Shown here piece after piece: positions 1-11,724 of a stretch of 64,000 nucleotides of DNA; within the stretch, counting starts at the first letter, position 1; every line of letters begins with the position of its first letter. The stretch is from assembly GCA_029204225.1 (NCBI GenBank), contig CM055101.1, positions 63,758,671-63,822,670 on the forward strand, in the 5' to 3' direction. The position numbers and the translations under genes are program-made. The stretch comes from Diphasiastrum complanatum. Taxonomy: Eukaryota; Streptophyta; Lycopodiopsida; Lycopodiales; Lycopodiaceae. Below the pieces are notes generated by a model. That model was not told where the DNA came from and did no database searches. It was given only the letters and a program-made list of their open reading frames with translations.

Positions 1-800
<800 letters not shown>

Positions 801-828
801 AGAAGGCGGCCATCAGCTCCTCAGGCGT

Positions 829-1847
829 CAAAGATAGCCATCGTTTGATCAGATACTAAGGAGTCGTAGACGTCCGTGATCTGATCAGAGTGAATGAACA
901 AGCAATTAAAGTGTAATCAAATCACAACATCATACATCTACTTTAAACACAGATGAAGAACGTGTTGCTTCTATATTACAATGAAAGTAGTTGAACAACA
1001 TTGAATACATTATAGCCTAAAAAAAAAAAATGGAGGCATAACTTGGATGCTCACATAGAGTGTGTGATGAAAATCTATTTATACACCGCATTCATGTATC
1101 TAATCACAATAAATGTTCGTCACCTAAGTAAATATTGTCGTGAGAATGATAGTTGTACAATGAATACATGGTCTGACGACTCGGGATTGCTGACATGGAC
1201 GAGAACGTCGTATATTTTCTCTCAATTTTGCATATTTTGGGAAGTGGCTGGAGACATTTCTCGTTAAAATAGACAACCTTTGTATTTTTCTCTCTCTTCA
1301 CATTTTTGCAAAAACCCGAAGGTGTTAAAAAATAGGCATTTTGTTGAAGTGATTGTTTTGTCGCATTTTGAAAAAGTGTGAACTGTGCGACAATTAGTTC
1401 ATTTTCTACAGATTGTTATAAACATAGTGTATTTCTGTAGACTATTTGGAGATAGTGACTTTCTTGAAGTTGTCAATGAAGTCGTGCACTTCGGACACTT
1501 CAGACATAAGTAGTTGAGTCTGTTTCTCGTCGAAGTAGTTAGAAAGTCGAGCACTTTGAATAGAAGCAATTGAGTGAACAAATGGTCAAAGTCATCAAAG
1601 ATGTCAGACAAGTCGGACACTTTGAAGTTGTTTAGTGAACCATTGATCGAAGTCATCAAAGATGGTCAGGTCTTCGATGTTCTTCAAATAGCAAGACATT
1701 CGAATGTAGAAATAGATGAGAATGGATACCCTTTGTTATGATGTATATTAGCTGGGAAGTCGATGAAGTCGACTTCAAGTAATTCGGCCGTGATTTTTGC
1801 AGGTATTAGATGAGAAGACATAGAACCAAAAGTAGGTTATTCCAACA
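829..1847 (-). mobile_element. Ty1/copia LTR (3' LTR of a minus-strand element)
   Basis: Read on the minus strand, the LTR starts at 1847 with TGTTGGAATAACC. It directly follows a purine tract (1848-1860, read as AAGAGGGAC) that ends the copia pol remnant. This is the normal polypurine-tract/LTR junction. A TATAAATA box lies at 1076-1083 on the minus strand. The interior is partly alignable with 51.6-51.7 kb, which is part of the LTR of the plus-strand copia element. The far end (about 829) was placed where TTTGACG resembles the TTGACA end of that LTR, so it is approximate. Similarity to 55.3-55.7 kb continues a little beyond it. Confidence 0.7.
1076..1083 (-). promoter_or_regulatory. TATA box of the copia LTR
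   Basis: TATAAATA on the minus strand lies in the middle of the LTR, where the U3 promoter of a copia element is expected. The call rests on position and match to the TATA consensus only. Confidence 0.5.
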
Positions 1848-1859
1848 GTCCCTCTTAAG

Positions 1860-2710
1860 GCCATGGTTGGTGGCTTGGTATCTTTGTCAGGTTCAACATG
1901 TCGAAAAACTTCTGATGCTTGATCCTGAGAAGCGCTTTGGTGAAAATGTCTGCAACCATTTCTGTTGTGGAGCAGTATTGAAGAATCACTTGCCCTGAGA
2001 AAACTTTTTCTCGAATGAAATGATACTAGATTTTTATGTTTTTAGACTTGTCATGAAATTGGTACTCAGTGATAGTGAAATACAGTTCAAATTGTCACAC
2101 AGAATGGTACTAGCATTGAACTGAGTGTGATGCAAATCGTGAAGCAATAACGTGATCCATATAGCTTCCTTTGAAGCTTGACATGCTGTGATGTACTCTG
2201 TCTCGGTCAAAGAAAGCGCGACTGATTTCTTCTTGAATTCCATGGAACCGGTCCCCCTGCCAGATAGAAACAAAACCTGGAGATAGATTTTCTGGTAGAG
2301 ACTGTTCCTCCCCAATTTGAGTCGGAGTAGCCTCATAGGACGAGTGGGTCGATAGCATTTTCATCATAACACAAAATGTGATCTAAACTTTTCTGAATAT
2401 ATCTCATCACTCTCTTTAATACTTTCCAATGAGAGATCCTAGGATTAGACATGAATTGACTTAATGTGCTAACAGTGTATGCTAGATTTGGTCTAGTGCA
2501 TAGCATGACATACATCAAAGATCCCATTAGTAAATGAAAAGGGTACTTTGCTAAGTCGAGTACTTCACTTTCGGTCTCAACACAATAAGATTTAGTCAAT
2601 ATTATGCTTGGATCCATTTGTGTATCAATTGGTTTGCAATCAAATAACAATAAAGTTATTAAAATATCATTTTCTAACTTCTTTACGCATCTGTCCACAC
2701 TACTTTCCAT
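1860..2710 (-). pseudogene. Ty1/copia pol remnant: RT C-terminus and RNase H
   Basis: Three frame-shifted minus-strand blocks follow each other in the normal copia order. The first (2333-2710) has the end of reverse transcriptase, with GSLMYVMLCTRPNLAYTVS and SHWKVLKRVMRYI. The second (2034-2336) has the RNase H region, with SVALSLTETEYITACQASKE. The third (about 1915-1995) has the pol terminus MVADIFTKAL. The YxDD-bearing half of RT, integrase, protease and gag are missing upstream. Frameshifts and stops make it inactive. The pol end runs into a polypurine tract and the LTR at 1847. Confidence 0.9.
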
Positions 2711-2719
2711 GAAAATGAA

Positions 2720-3130
2720 TGTACCTTACTTTAGTCACATCAAACTTCACTGGTGCCTAACCACAATTAAAGTATAATTTTCAAATTGTCGAAATATTCC
2801 CTCCCAATAGTTGGGAACACTACAAAATTTGAATTAGGAGTGACATTTCAGAAACAAAGCCTACGCCATATCTAGTTCTATTATTGTCATTGTGTTGTTT
2901 GTTACTATACTACTATACTGATGACATAGCTTTATCATCTTCATGTGGATCTGTCACCATAATATGCTCTGCTCAGGACAAGAAATTCAAAGCAACCCAA
3001 ATTGTCAACTTCTGATATGATCCGATACAAGGAGGAAAAGCTAAAGCATGTAGATTTATGGTGATCATGAACATTGTATCCTATTGATCCATATTCATTG
3101 CAACATTTGGATTTTCATTCGGTGAGTCAA
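2720..3130 (+). other. Upstream region of RAG1-like copy 1
   Basis: There is no coding domain that I recognise. It contains ACCACAATTAAAGTATAATT (about 2761-2780), followed by TTTTCAAATTG. This resembles blocks upstream of the other two copies near 43.37 kb and 62.84 kb, so it may be the non-coding end of the element. Confidence 0.35.
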
Positions 3131-3139
3131 TTAATAATC

Positions 3140-5660
3140 TATACGTGTCATGGCAAAAATGGCCTTTTGGGTTACTGTGAGAATTTAATGCTCTATGGGA
3201 ATGCACATTCAATGTAAAGAATACATTATTTGGAAGAGGAACTGAGAAAAATATCAAAGGAGTGCGAAGAAAAATCCACAAAGTTGAAAACTTGTTTGGA
3301 AAAAAATGAGATGTTAAAAAAGGAGATCCAAACGTTAAAATCTTCTTTGCGTCATTTTACAACTAGTAATGATGAGATAAAAACTGCATTTCAATCCATG
3401 CGTATCTCATATTTGTCTCTTGTTAAAGTATGTATGTGCTCAACAAAAAGGTCATAAACAACAAGAGAAAAAGATTGGTAACCAATGATATATGTGATTT
3501 ATCATCCAGAGGAGGTTATTGAAAAAGACGAATCTGTGCTTTCAAGTAACTTATAGCTTATTTGGTTTAATATTGCTTGAATCTTTAATTTCAATCATAA
3601 TCACTAGTTCTGCTATTTATTAATTTCAACTTTCTATTGATTTGTTTATTGTGCTACTGAATACTATGATATTCCTAATCTCTACTGACAGTTTTGTGAA
3701 CATTATGTTTGCAATGTAGATCAACATTGGTTGCTGAAGACCATTTGGCCGATGAGATTTCCATTGGAAACTCACTAGGTTCCATTTTGACTTCTAAATC
3801 TATAAAATCAATGTTAAACAATAATAAAATGAAAAAGATTAAGGCTTCAGTTACTGATAACATTATGAATGAAGTTGGAAAAATATTGGACACTACATTG
3901 GTTTATGGAGCATGTGATTTTTCTAGCATTAGCAGAGAAGCATATGCAACAATGTTTAAGATGATAGAGGAGGCATTTGCACATGTAAGTATAGAAAAGT
4001 TTCCAATTCAACGACTATTTCATCTTTAAAAAAAAGAGACATGTTAAACCAAGGTATGTAGACAATAGTTGGTAATCTATCTCATATCAATGAAGTGTAT
4101 TGCTCAAAAGGAGAATGTCTAGCATATAACAATTTCAACAATTTATTTATTGACATTAATCAGTTACTAACATTCATCATAAATTTTTACGATATTACAA
4201 ATGAGAATGTCAATAACAAGTTCATAGTTGTTCTCAAGTTAGATGAGTCTGAAATTATAAAAGGACAAAAAATAGAGAGCGTTAGTCTTACGATCATGAA
4301 TGGAGCACTTTCAAATTCAGAAGACTCAGAAGGCCTCAACTTCAGTATTCAATCAGAAAATGATATTTGGTGGTTGGCAGCTTTTCAAGTATAGTAGTTC
4401 CTTTACATATTGAATAGGGATAATCTAATATGGATTTCATTTGGAGAATTTTCTCTGTGTTAATATTATTCTAAATCATTTTTTTGTTTCTCTTATAGGT
4501 GATGAAAGAAGACCATGACTTTCTCGCATGGATATTTAATAGAACGTCATATCCTGCCACCATAAAAAATCACATGGATGGAGATCCACTCAATATTTAT
4601 GGAATTGGCACTTTCAACGTAGAATGGCATTTAGTAGGAGATCTGAAGACATTAAGATGTATGTTCAATGTATCCCATGGCGCTAACTCTAAACAGCCAT
4701 GTTTATACTGCATGAAGACAACAAAAGACATGACAAGGAGTACAGGAATATCAAGAGATCGAGAAGATCCTAATTGAGAACCCGTACTACCGATTCCTCT
4801 TCAGAATGTTCATATCTATACATGGCATGCAAAGGTGCGTATAATAAAAAAAATATATATATCTTCACATCTTGTTTGCATGGAATTCCGAGCCAAAGGC
4901 ATCTGCGAAGAAAGCTATTTCCAGATAAGAGGATGTGTTGTCTAAAGCAGGCTTACATAAAGTCCACGTTAAAATAAAAAAAGACGACAAGCTATTATGT
5001 AAAACAAGAAATATTCCATGCAAGTCGATCATTGGAGGATCCAAAGCTCGTAGATTTTTATCAAATTATTCTGGCAAACAATCCAAGATTCAATACTCGG
5101 TTTGGAAAGAGATAATAGCTGCAACTCAAGATTTTGAAGAAGAAGGTTCTACTCGTCTACACAAAGTAGAAGTTTGGAGAAAATTAGACAACATGGTGAA
5201 ATACTTGAGAAAAGATAAATTTTTCAAATACTGATGTACAAATGATACAGAATACAACCAGTGAATTTGTGGATGTAGTTCGAAGTGCATGGGGTTTAGA
5301 TCATATAACTCATTATATGATAAAATTTCGATGTTACACTAGTATAGTCAAATATGTGCAATTAATTTAGATAATTTTGCTACTAATTTGTATTTTGTTT
5401 TTATGACATGCACCATTCGACATTCTTTGCAAAAAATAGTAGAAGTTAGCATATGGTCATTGCAAGGAATGGAAAAATCTCATTGGCAAGCAAGAGCGGC
5501 ATTTCATAAAAGTACACAACATGGTGGGACTAGCACAAAGAACAACTATATATTGCAACTTTTTCAATGGTTTTATAGAAGAATCCAAATTCGTCATAAT
5601 ACAAAATCGATGGATTATAAAAATTTCAAAAAGCATGCAAATTTATACAAGCCAATAGGC
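3140..5660 (+). pseudogene. RAG1/Transib-like DDE transposase, decayed copy 1
   Basis: This is a multi-exon coding relic. In order, it has a Cys/Gly block (NGLLGYCE, from about 3158), a lysine-rich coiled-coil-like stretch (3230-3440), and STLVAEDHLADE opening an exon at 3720. The catalytic-type motifs follow. The first Asp is in LKLDESE (codon 4242-4244), followed by SVSLTIMNGAL. The second Asp is in LVGDLKTL (4640-4642), with CLYC 20 residues later (4700-4711). A GGSKARRF block lies near 5035, ITHYM near 5310, and the Glu is in SIWSLQGMEKSHWQAR (5472-5474). RAG1 has the same order: D600, D708 with a CxxC 19 residues on, the ZnH2 histidines, then E962 in a W-x3-G-x-E context. Introns with GT-AG ends lie at 3546-3719 and 4389-4498. 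A TGA at 4774 replaces the Trp kept in copy 2. Frameshifts and missing ZnH2 histidines indicate a dead copy. A CMC-type (CACTA/Chapaev) affiliation is the main alternative. Confidence 0.6.
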
Positions 5661-5767
5661 AATAGACATACAAAGAGATTTTGTATATTGAATGAAATTT
5701 TTTACAAAGTACCATTCTTCAATATCTACTCTGCTTCCGGCACTTTTTCTAATGATAGTTACAACTT

Positions 5768-7091
5768 TTAATCATGCAACAATTTTCTTCTTTTATACGG
5801 ATCCAAGAGCTCATAGTTTTCATGCTTACTCATATCAACGTAGGTAGCATACAATGCAAAATGAGATGATCTGAGCATGGAATATCTTAAAATTTCAAGT
5901 GCAATAGTTTTCTTTACAAACATTATTTTATGCACATTATTAAAATTATGTCCTCCAAGAAAATGAGAAAGTGTCTTGATTGTCACAATCATTGTATCAC
6001 CATGTCGATGAAACTTTGAATGGGCAACACTTATCTCGTTATTCCTTGAAGAACTTCAGATAATACCCTAGTGCATGATCTCTTGAAAATCCTCTAGCAG
6101 AAGATCTCTACCCTCCTCGACGAATTGCAAAATCATCAAGGAAAATTGTAAAATGAAAAATCCAAAGTAAGCTCCAGTGTAAAATCTGGCATAACGGATC
6201 TACTAGTACATAACTTAGATACAAAACTTACGCATTTGGCTTTGTCTTCCTTGATTACTATCTCTCCATCAATATTATGTCCACCTTTAGATGTCAATAT
6301 GGTTGGTGAATAGACAGTTGGTTTTGGAAAACCAAGCTGACTTTGAAATATGATAAACTCCTCTTCAGAAGGCAAATCATCTTCTTTTTGCGCAATTCCT
6401 CCACAACCATTTTCAAGCAATCTTACCCTAAATAAAACTTGTCCTTATTTACATCGTCAACACCAGGGAGAAGATCATCAACATCAAAATATATCTGAAA
6501 ATTCATAAAGCTCTTTGTTTAAAATACAAGAGTTTTAGCCTCTGTGAAATAAAAAAGATTCGATATATCCGATAGTGACAAAAAAGAATTATTATCTATA
6601 TTATAAGTAGGCAATGTGATTAGAGATATATTAGAAGGGAAAAGGGTAGTGGGAGTTCTAGGGCCTATAAACGATTCCATGTTTCGAGCAGGATCAAAAT
6701 CTGTACAATCATCTAAACTAACACTTGTATCAATAAAAAAAGTTTCTATATCTACAGGCTTGGACTTGTCAGATTTTGTACCATTGGAAGAATTAGCTTC
6801 AGAAGTAGAAGGGACAGCATCCGAATCGTTAGATTCATTTAACAAAAGAAAAAAAACAAATACAGACTGAAACTCTACAAATCTACACTTTTTATTGTGT
6901 AGTTGACAATCATCTACAGACTTGAAATCATTATGCAACTTGGTGAACATTCTATCAAGCTTAGCTTTATAAGTATGCATGTCGAGTGCCACCAAGTCTT
7001 GATAATGAATCATGTCTTTATTTTGAGATCTGAATAAGGGGGTACTGAGCAGAGACTTAAATTTGAGATAAATCTTAGAAAATGCTTCCAC
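5768..7091 (-). pseudogene. Unrecognised minus-strand coding relic
   Basis: Three minus-strand open blocks lie head-to-tail: 6519-7091 (up to 190 codons), 6136-6420 and 5768-5992. The first starts with a helical-looking segment (MEAFSKIYLKFKSLLST) and continues into a Ser/Asp-rich region (SNDSDAVPSTSEANSS). The second is acidic. The third contains ALEILRYSMLRSS and ENYELLDPYKRRKLLHD. Composition and length suggest former exons rather than chance, but I cannot assign a family. The group points away from the H3-like gene at 7956, and the CACGTG cluster at 7577-7723 lies between them. It could be an accessory gene of the same mobile element as the neighbouring transposase. Confidence 0.35.
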
Positions 7092-7576
7092 ACCATGACC
7101 CTTTATAATAGAAGGAAGAACAAAAAGAAAAGGAGAAAAAGGTGACTTAAAATACTCTATATTGTCATTGATACCAATTCAAGAAAAAAAGATAACAGAC
7201 TGGAATTAAAATTAGACATTTCAACAAAGAGAACACAAAAAAAAGATTTTGAAAAATTGATAAAACCAAGGAATGGATATCGGTCTCACGCGTGAAATAG
7301 AACGCAAAATCAAATTGCAACAAACTATGCGTTCGAGATAGATATCATAGGATCGACTATCGATTTCGAACGAGGGTATACAGAAGACAGAAAATTAGAT
7401 TCGAAAGGTGCGCTTGAGAGCGATATCCAAGAACCCAATATTGGTTCCAAGCGCGGAGATAGAAGCAGAGCGTAAACAGGTTAAAAAGTGTGCTTGAAAT
7501 TGATATTAGACACTAAAATCAAAAAATTTACATGAAAATCCGTGTCGAAAATGAGAAATTTACTAAAAAAATTTCA

Positions 7577-7723
7577 CACGTGTTAATCTGATCAATAGGA
7601 CACGTGTCATTTTGTGATTCGCTGATTATATTCGTCAGTACAGATCATAATTGACGCGACAGTCGACACGTGTGGAATGACACGTGGCACGATAAGATTG
7701 GTGCACGTGTCATTGCCCACGTG
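7577..7723. promoter_or_regulatory. Cluster of six CACGTG G-boxes/ABREs
   Basis: Perfect CACGTG hexamers lie at 7577, 7601, 7667, 7681, 7704 and 7718. Several sit in ACACGTGTCA or CACGTGGC contexts typical of plant bZIP/bHLH sites. They lie between the minus-strand relic ending upstream at 7091 and the plus-strand H3-like frame at 7956, so they could form a bidirectional promoter. Binding is inferred from the motif only. Confidence 0.6.
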
Positions 7724-7955
7724 CCATCATCACTGATTTATAATTATATGTACGAATAGATACGTGAGCCAATGACATGACACCATGTGTTCCAAATAAT
7801 TCATCTATTAATGCAAATTTTTAGATTTTTTTTTTTTTCGTTGCTTATCCTGCATTCGAAATTGATATTCAACCTTTCAAGCTCCTTTCTTCTGCAAATT
7901 TTTTGGTGTCTTATCCTTCACAATTTTTTTTTGTGTTCTTCTTTAATATCTAACC

Positions 7956-8660
7956 ATGATGGCTAGGACGAAGGCCACTGCTCATGCTATAACCTCTGTA
8001 CAGCCCTCCCATGTCCGTGTCCCCCTTGGTACTGGTCGTAGATGTGGCATGAAGCAAGTCTGGTTGAGGGAGATCAGAAAACTCTAAAGATCAACTAAAG
8101 TGTTGAACCCTAGAGCTCCTTTCGGCTGATCTGTTAGAAATGTCACCCTGTCACTTGGGTTAGATGTTCGTTTTATCATGACAGCTATGCAGGCCTTACA
8201 GGGTCAGTTTTTTTAGGATTCCTGTCTTTTGACAATGCATGGTAAGCATGTTACCATCATGCCTAAAGATTTTGTTATTCTCAAATGACTTCAGGACTGG
8301 TATTCAAATCTTCATGTGGATAACGCCATCACCTCCAGAGATCTGCCTCTAGATAGATCTGACTTGCCAACTACCTCAAAGAGGAAAAGAAAACATGTTG
8401 TTCCTAAGAAAGCTAGATCTCGTAGGCCAGCTGCTTCCCTTCCTCCTAAGGTAGTCCCTGTAAAGCGACCCTAGATCTTTCTATTCTCTGAATCAAATTA
8501 TGATTTAGAAGCAGAATCACCGTCTCCTCCTCCTATTATCCGTCCAGCTCCTCAGAAGGTTTCTTCACCGAAGGTGGAGATAACCCAAGAGGAGCTTGAT
8601 AAGATAACTAAAAAATCTATCGGTATTGTTGGAGCATCGGATTCAAAACCTGTACATAGC
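7956..8660 (+). pseudogene. Histone H3-like protein with long basic/proline-rich C-terminal tail (pseudogene)
   Basis: From ATG ATG at 7956 one frame can be followed for about 700 bases without a frameshift. It starts MARTKATAH, as histone H3 does. The H3 fold follows in order: a VWLREIRKL block (H3 has VALREIRKY), STKVLNPRAPF, an ALQGQF block matching the alpha-2 helix, and KHVTIMPKDFVILK matching the diagnostic loop 2/alpha-3 of H3. Instead of ending there, the frame runs on through about 120 more residues. These include a nuclear-localisation-like stretch KRKRKHVVPKKARSRR (near codon 141) and a Pro-rich segment SPSPPPIIRPAPQK. Five in-frame stops lie at 8085, 8127, 8214, 8286 and 8472, and at least two look like CGA to TGA changes. 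The N-terminal tail is divergent, unlike canonical H3. A variant H3 (such as a CENH3-like form) or an H3 domain captured by a transposon are both possible. Confidence 0.65.
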
Positions 8661-8788
8661 CTTTTGTTAAAATCTCATATGATCCCAATCATATTTTTTT
8701 TTTTATTCTGACCATTACAATCAATATGAGACTTATTTAGACAATAAAATTGATATGTTCAAAAATTATTTTGACTTTTTCATTCTAG

Positions 8789-9302
8789 ATTCAAATAGAA
8801 GCTATAGATTAGGTCCCAAATTTTGTACAAAGCTAAAAGATAAAAGTTCAGAAATCACAGATGTGATCAGCATAGTATTAGTATGGATTCAAAAGAAATC
8901 GATTTTGTTGTCAGTCCATTTTTTATGGGTGCTGTGAAGGCAAAAGAGGCCAATTTTAAAAAGGCTGTATATTTCATCGATTGCAGTCCTGTGAATAAAT
9001 TCTACTTGATTCCATACAAGAATAAGTAAGCTTTGCTATATGCTATTGATTCTTTTTATTTTGATTATTACACTCATGTAAGAATTGATTCTAATTTTCA
9101 TTTTGCTTGTTGCAGTCGACATTGGAGCCTGAATATTCTTTTGATAAAAATAAATAAGAAGGGAGTATCAAATTTTTTATGTGTAAAAATAAACTCAGCT
9201 GAAAATAGACAGAGAGAATTCGATTCTCTACTTCATGATGTGGTGTGTGAAATACCAACAACGGCGACTTCTATTGGGGAGATAACTATTAAATCTCTCA
9301 AG
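8789..9302 (+). pseudogene. Ulp1/C48-like cysteine protease exons (His half)
   Basis: After an acceptor-like tttttcattctag, coding-like sequence resumes at 8789. A frame from 8883 (MDSKEIDFVVSPFF) runs to a GTAAG donor at 9026. It joins in phase to the exon at 9116 after TTGTTGCAG. Across the junction it reads FYLIPYKNN then RHWSLNILLI, the pattern around the catalytic His (codon 9120-9122) of Ulp1/SENP-type proteases found in many plant transposons. The Asp expected about 18 residues later is not clear. The exon ends at a donor-like GTATAT at 9303. One frame change near 8880 separates it from the preceding block. It lies directly after the H3-like frame in the same orientation and may belong to the same gene. 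Confidence 0.5.
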
Positions 9303-9350
9303 GTATATACAATTTATCGCTGATATACATTTTTTTTTTTAAGTCTATCA

Positions 9351-9805
9351 TTATAGCATGAATAAATTGTATGTCATAATATTAATAATTTTTGTTGAAT
9401 AATTGCAGTCTAGAGTTTTGAATACATTGACATTTGAAAAGAAATCCACAAATATATTTAAAGAAATAAACCAACCTATTTGGACTGTTTTTGAACCCGT
9501 GCTTATCTTTAATGAATTTTTTATATCATTATATAGTTTGCAACAAAATGATTCTGATACTACAGCATCTGGAGCAACCCATTCATCAGTTTCAAAACTA
9601 GATAATGGAATCGGGACTATTTGCCCAAAATTTTCATTTATATCATGAATGTACATTGATTCATAAAAAAAGATTCCACAATCAACAAGATCTTTTGCAG
9701 TTCTACCTCTATATTGCAGATGTCTAATATCATTGTGTACTATATCTAACACACCTGCAAGAAATCCACTTGGCTCCCATTCATTTATATTGGATGAATA
9801 TAAAT
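9351..9805 (-). pseudogene. Exon with DCG motif, possible Cys half of a Ulp1-like protease, opposite strand
   Basis: On the minus strand an exon starts at 9805 after TTTTTCTCTTGCAG. It stays open through LQYRGRTAKDLVDCGIFF and ESMYIHDINENFGQ. The DCGIF segment (Cys codon near 9679) resembles the nucleophile motif of C48 proteases, but the preceding Gln spacing does not fit well. The exon points toward the plus-strand His-bearing exons at 8.9-9.3 kb, so either a local inversion or an unrelated convergent gene is needed. No function is proposed beyond this resemblance. Confidence 0.4.
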
Positions 9806-10179
9806 CTGCAAGAGAAAAATGATCAGATTGGCAAGTTTAGTAATACATGATAAGGAATGACAAAAAAAATCAAAGTATTATAATATATCAATACTCACAG
9901 TTACATTGGATATTGGTTAATGAGTCTCCCTAACATGAACTTAGTCCAAATGGACTACAATCAGCGGGTGTTACTATAATGGATAAATTATAAAGGACTA
10001 AATAATAAAATTGAGAATGGATGCTCAAGAGATAATTTTTCTCACTTAATAAGTGTTTGGTAATCTCTTGATAATCAAACAACATAAACACTCTAAAACT
10101 TGCTAATCTACTAGTCTGGACTATAATTAGCTCATAAAGATGAACACCAAGTGAAGATCTGACTAGATCTTGTTGCATG

Positions 10180-10619
10180 CAAACAAAAGGACACATGCGG
10201 AGCAAAACCACCCAACCATCAAGAAATGGCTAGTCAATACCCTAACCACTTCACCCCCATGCCATGGTGAATGAATGCAAGAGAGGAGGGGATCCTGGCT
10301 CATAGATCTAGAAAATCCAATAGGGAGATGGACGAGTTTCCACTAGTATATATTCTCTCCCATGAGGAGAGAATATTTCGCTTAGGATCCCCATGCAACC
10401 TAAATAAGCAATTGACCTCTTATTCTTGCATTATTTCTGTCAAATACCATGCAAGTGCTCCTATGTCCAAATATAGGTCTGGGCCTTCATAAGATTATTA
10501 ATTACATTATTGGCCAAGCCCGAAATGACGAGGCATAACTAATACTCTTATACATTGGAGTAACCAGTCATTCATGTCAGGAATTATTTCGAATTTCACA
10601 TATTAAACAAGGACGTAAT
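10180..10619 (-). mobile_element. Ty3/gypsy LTR fragment (family shared with 23.9, 43.0 and 49 kb)
   Basis: Blocks such as GAGGCATAACTAAT, TTATTAATTACATT and GGTTGGGTGGTTTTGCTCCG (minus strand) are shared with the LTRs at 23878-24333 and about 48870-49487. In this copy the site of the giant GA tract of the 49 kb LTR is a short gaatgcaagagaggagggg. The flanking internal region was not recognised, so this may be a solo LTR. Confidence 0.65.
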
Positions 10620-11700
10620 AAAAATAGTCAAATTTAGTAAAATGAATATTTTTGAACTACTTTAAAATAACTCGTGGTCATGCATGTGAATGCAAGTATT
10701 TTTTTAAAGTTACAAGCAGATTAGAAATTTACAATGGTCACTATGATCCATTTTTTGCTAGACAAAAAACCCTCAAAGTATTTAAAAAGAACACTTTGCG
10801 AGTTATTCTCTAGACAGATGTCAACTATTTAGCAAACACTCGCAACAATACTAAAAAGACTTGCATGGAAAGATAGAAAAGTTGCAAAGTACATATTCAA
10901 ATATAAAATCAACCAATTTAAAAGAAAAAAAAACACACATCTGTAAACATACAAAATGAATTAAAACATGCAAAAAAAAAAATCCTCAAAAGTGCTGGAT
11001 TCTTTTTCTACTCAATCTCTATTCTCCGACAATGGACACAAAAAATTTTCTGTTATTTTGTCCATTGATTCTATCATTTTAAATGGGATCTAAGGCAATG
11101 CAAAAGTTGTATCAGTCCAATGATAGTATAGTGTGTAGTACAGAATTGATCCACTGAGAGATCAATGCTGTAAAGGTAAAACAAATCACTATGATAGGAG
11201 AAGAGGGAGGTCTCACAGGTCTCCTTCTACCAAAACATACTGCTACATCCTATTGGAAGATTAAAAATAGAAAATCACTAACACAAGGATACGATGAATG
11301 CATGTGAGGGGTAGATATGATAATTTTCTGATAGCTTTTATTGGCTATTTCTGGGCTTCGTCCTTTCATAGTTCTTGGACTTCTTGGATTCCAAGGCTCC
11401 GACGTAAAGGAAACCTCTCTATTTGGCTTAAAGCCTCTTCGGATGATTCGAACACCTAAAAATATGCTACTAAGGAAAGGAGAATGAAAAAGGAGAAACT
11501 AAGAATGAAAGCCAATGGGAGCCGACCTCCCTATCCGTTAAGTTGCTCTTTGGTTTTCTCAATTTCGTCATAGCTCATGGAAACTGTAAAAACCTGCTCC
11601 TTTTGCCATAACATCCTATGACAAGGTGGCATGCTAATATGTATACAAATAATAAAATGTTTGTTAACAAAACAAAGGAAAGACATCAAGCATGGCTAGA
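10620..11700. other. No recognised gene
   Basis: AT-rich sequence with poly-A runs. No domain, long ORF or RNA gene is seen. Confidence 0.4.
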
Positions 11701-11724
11701 GTAAGGCAGAAGTTAGCTTCTACA

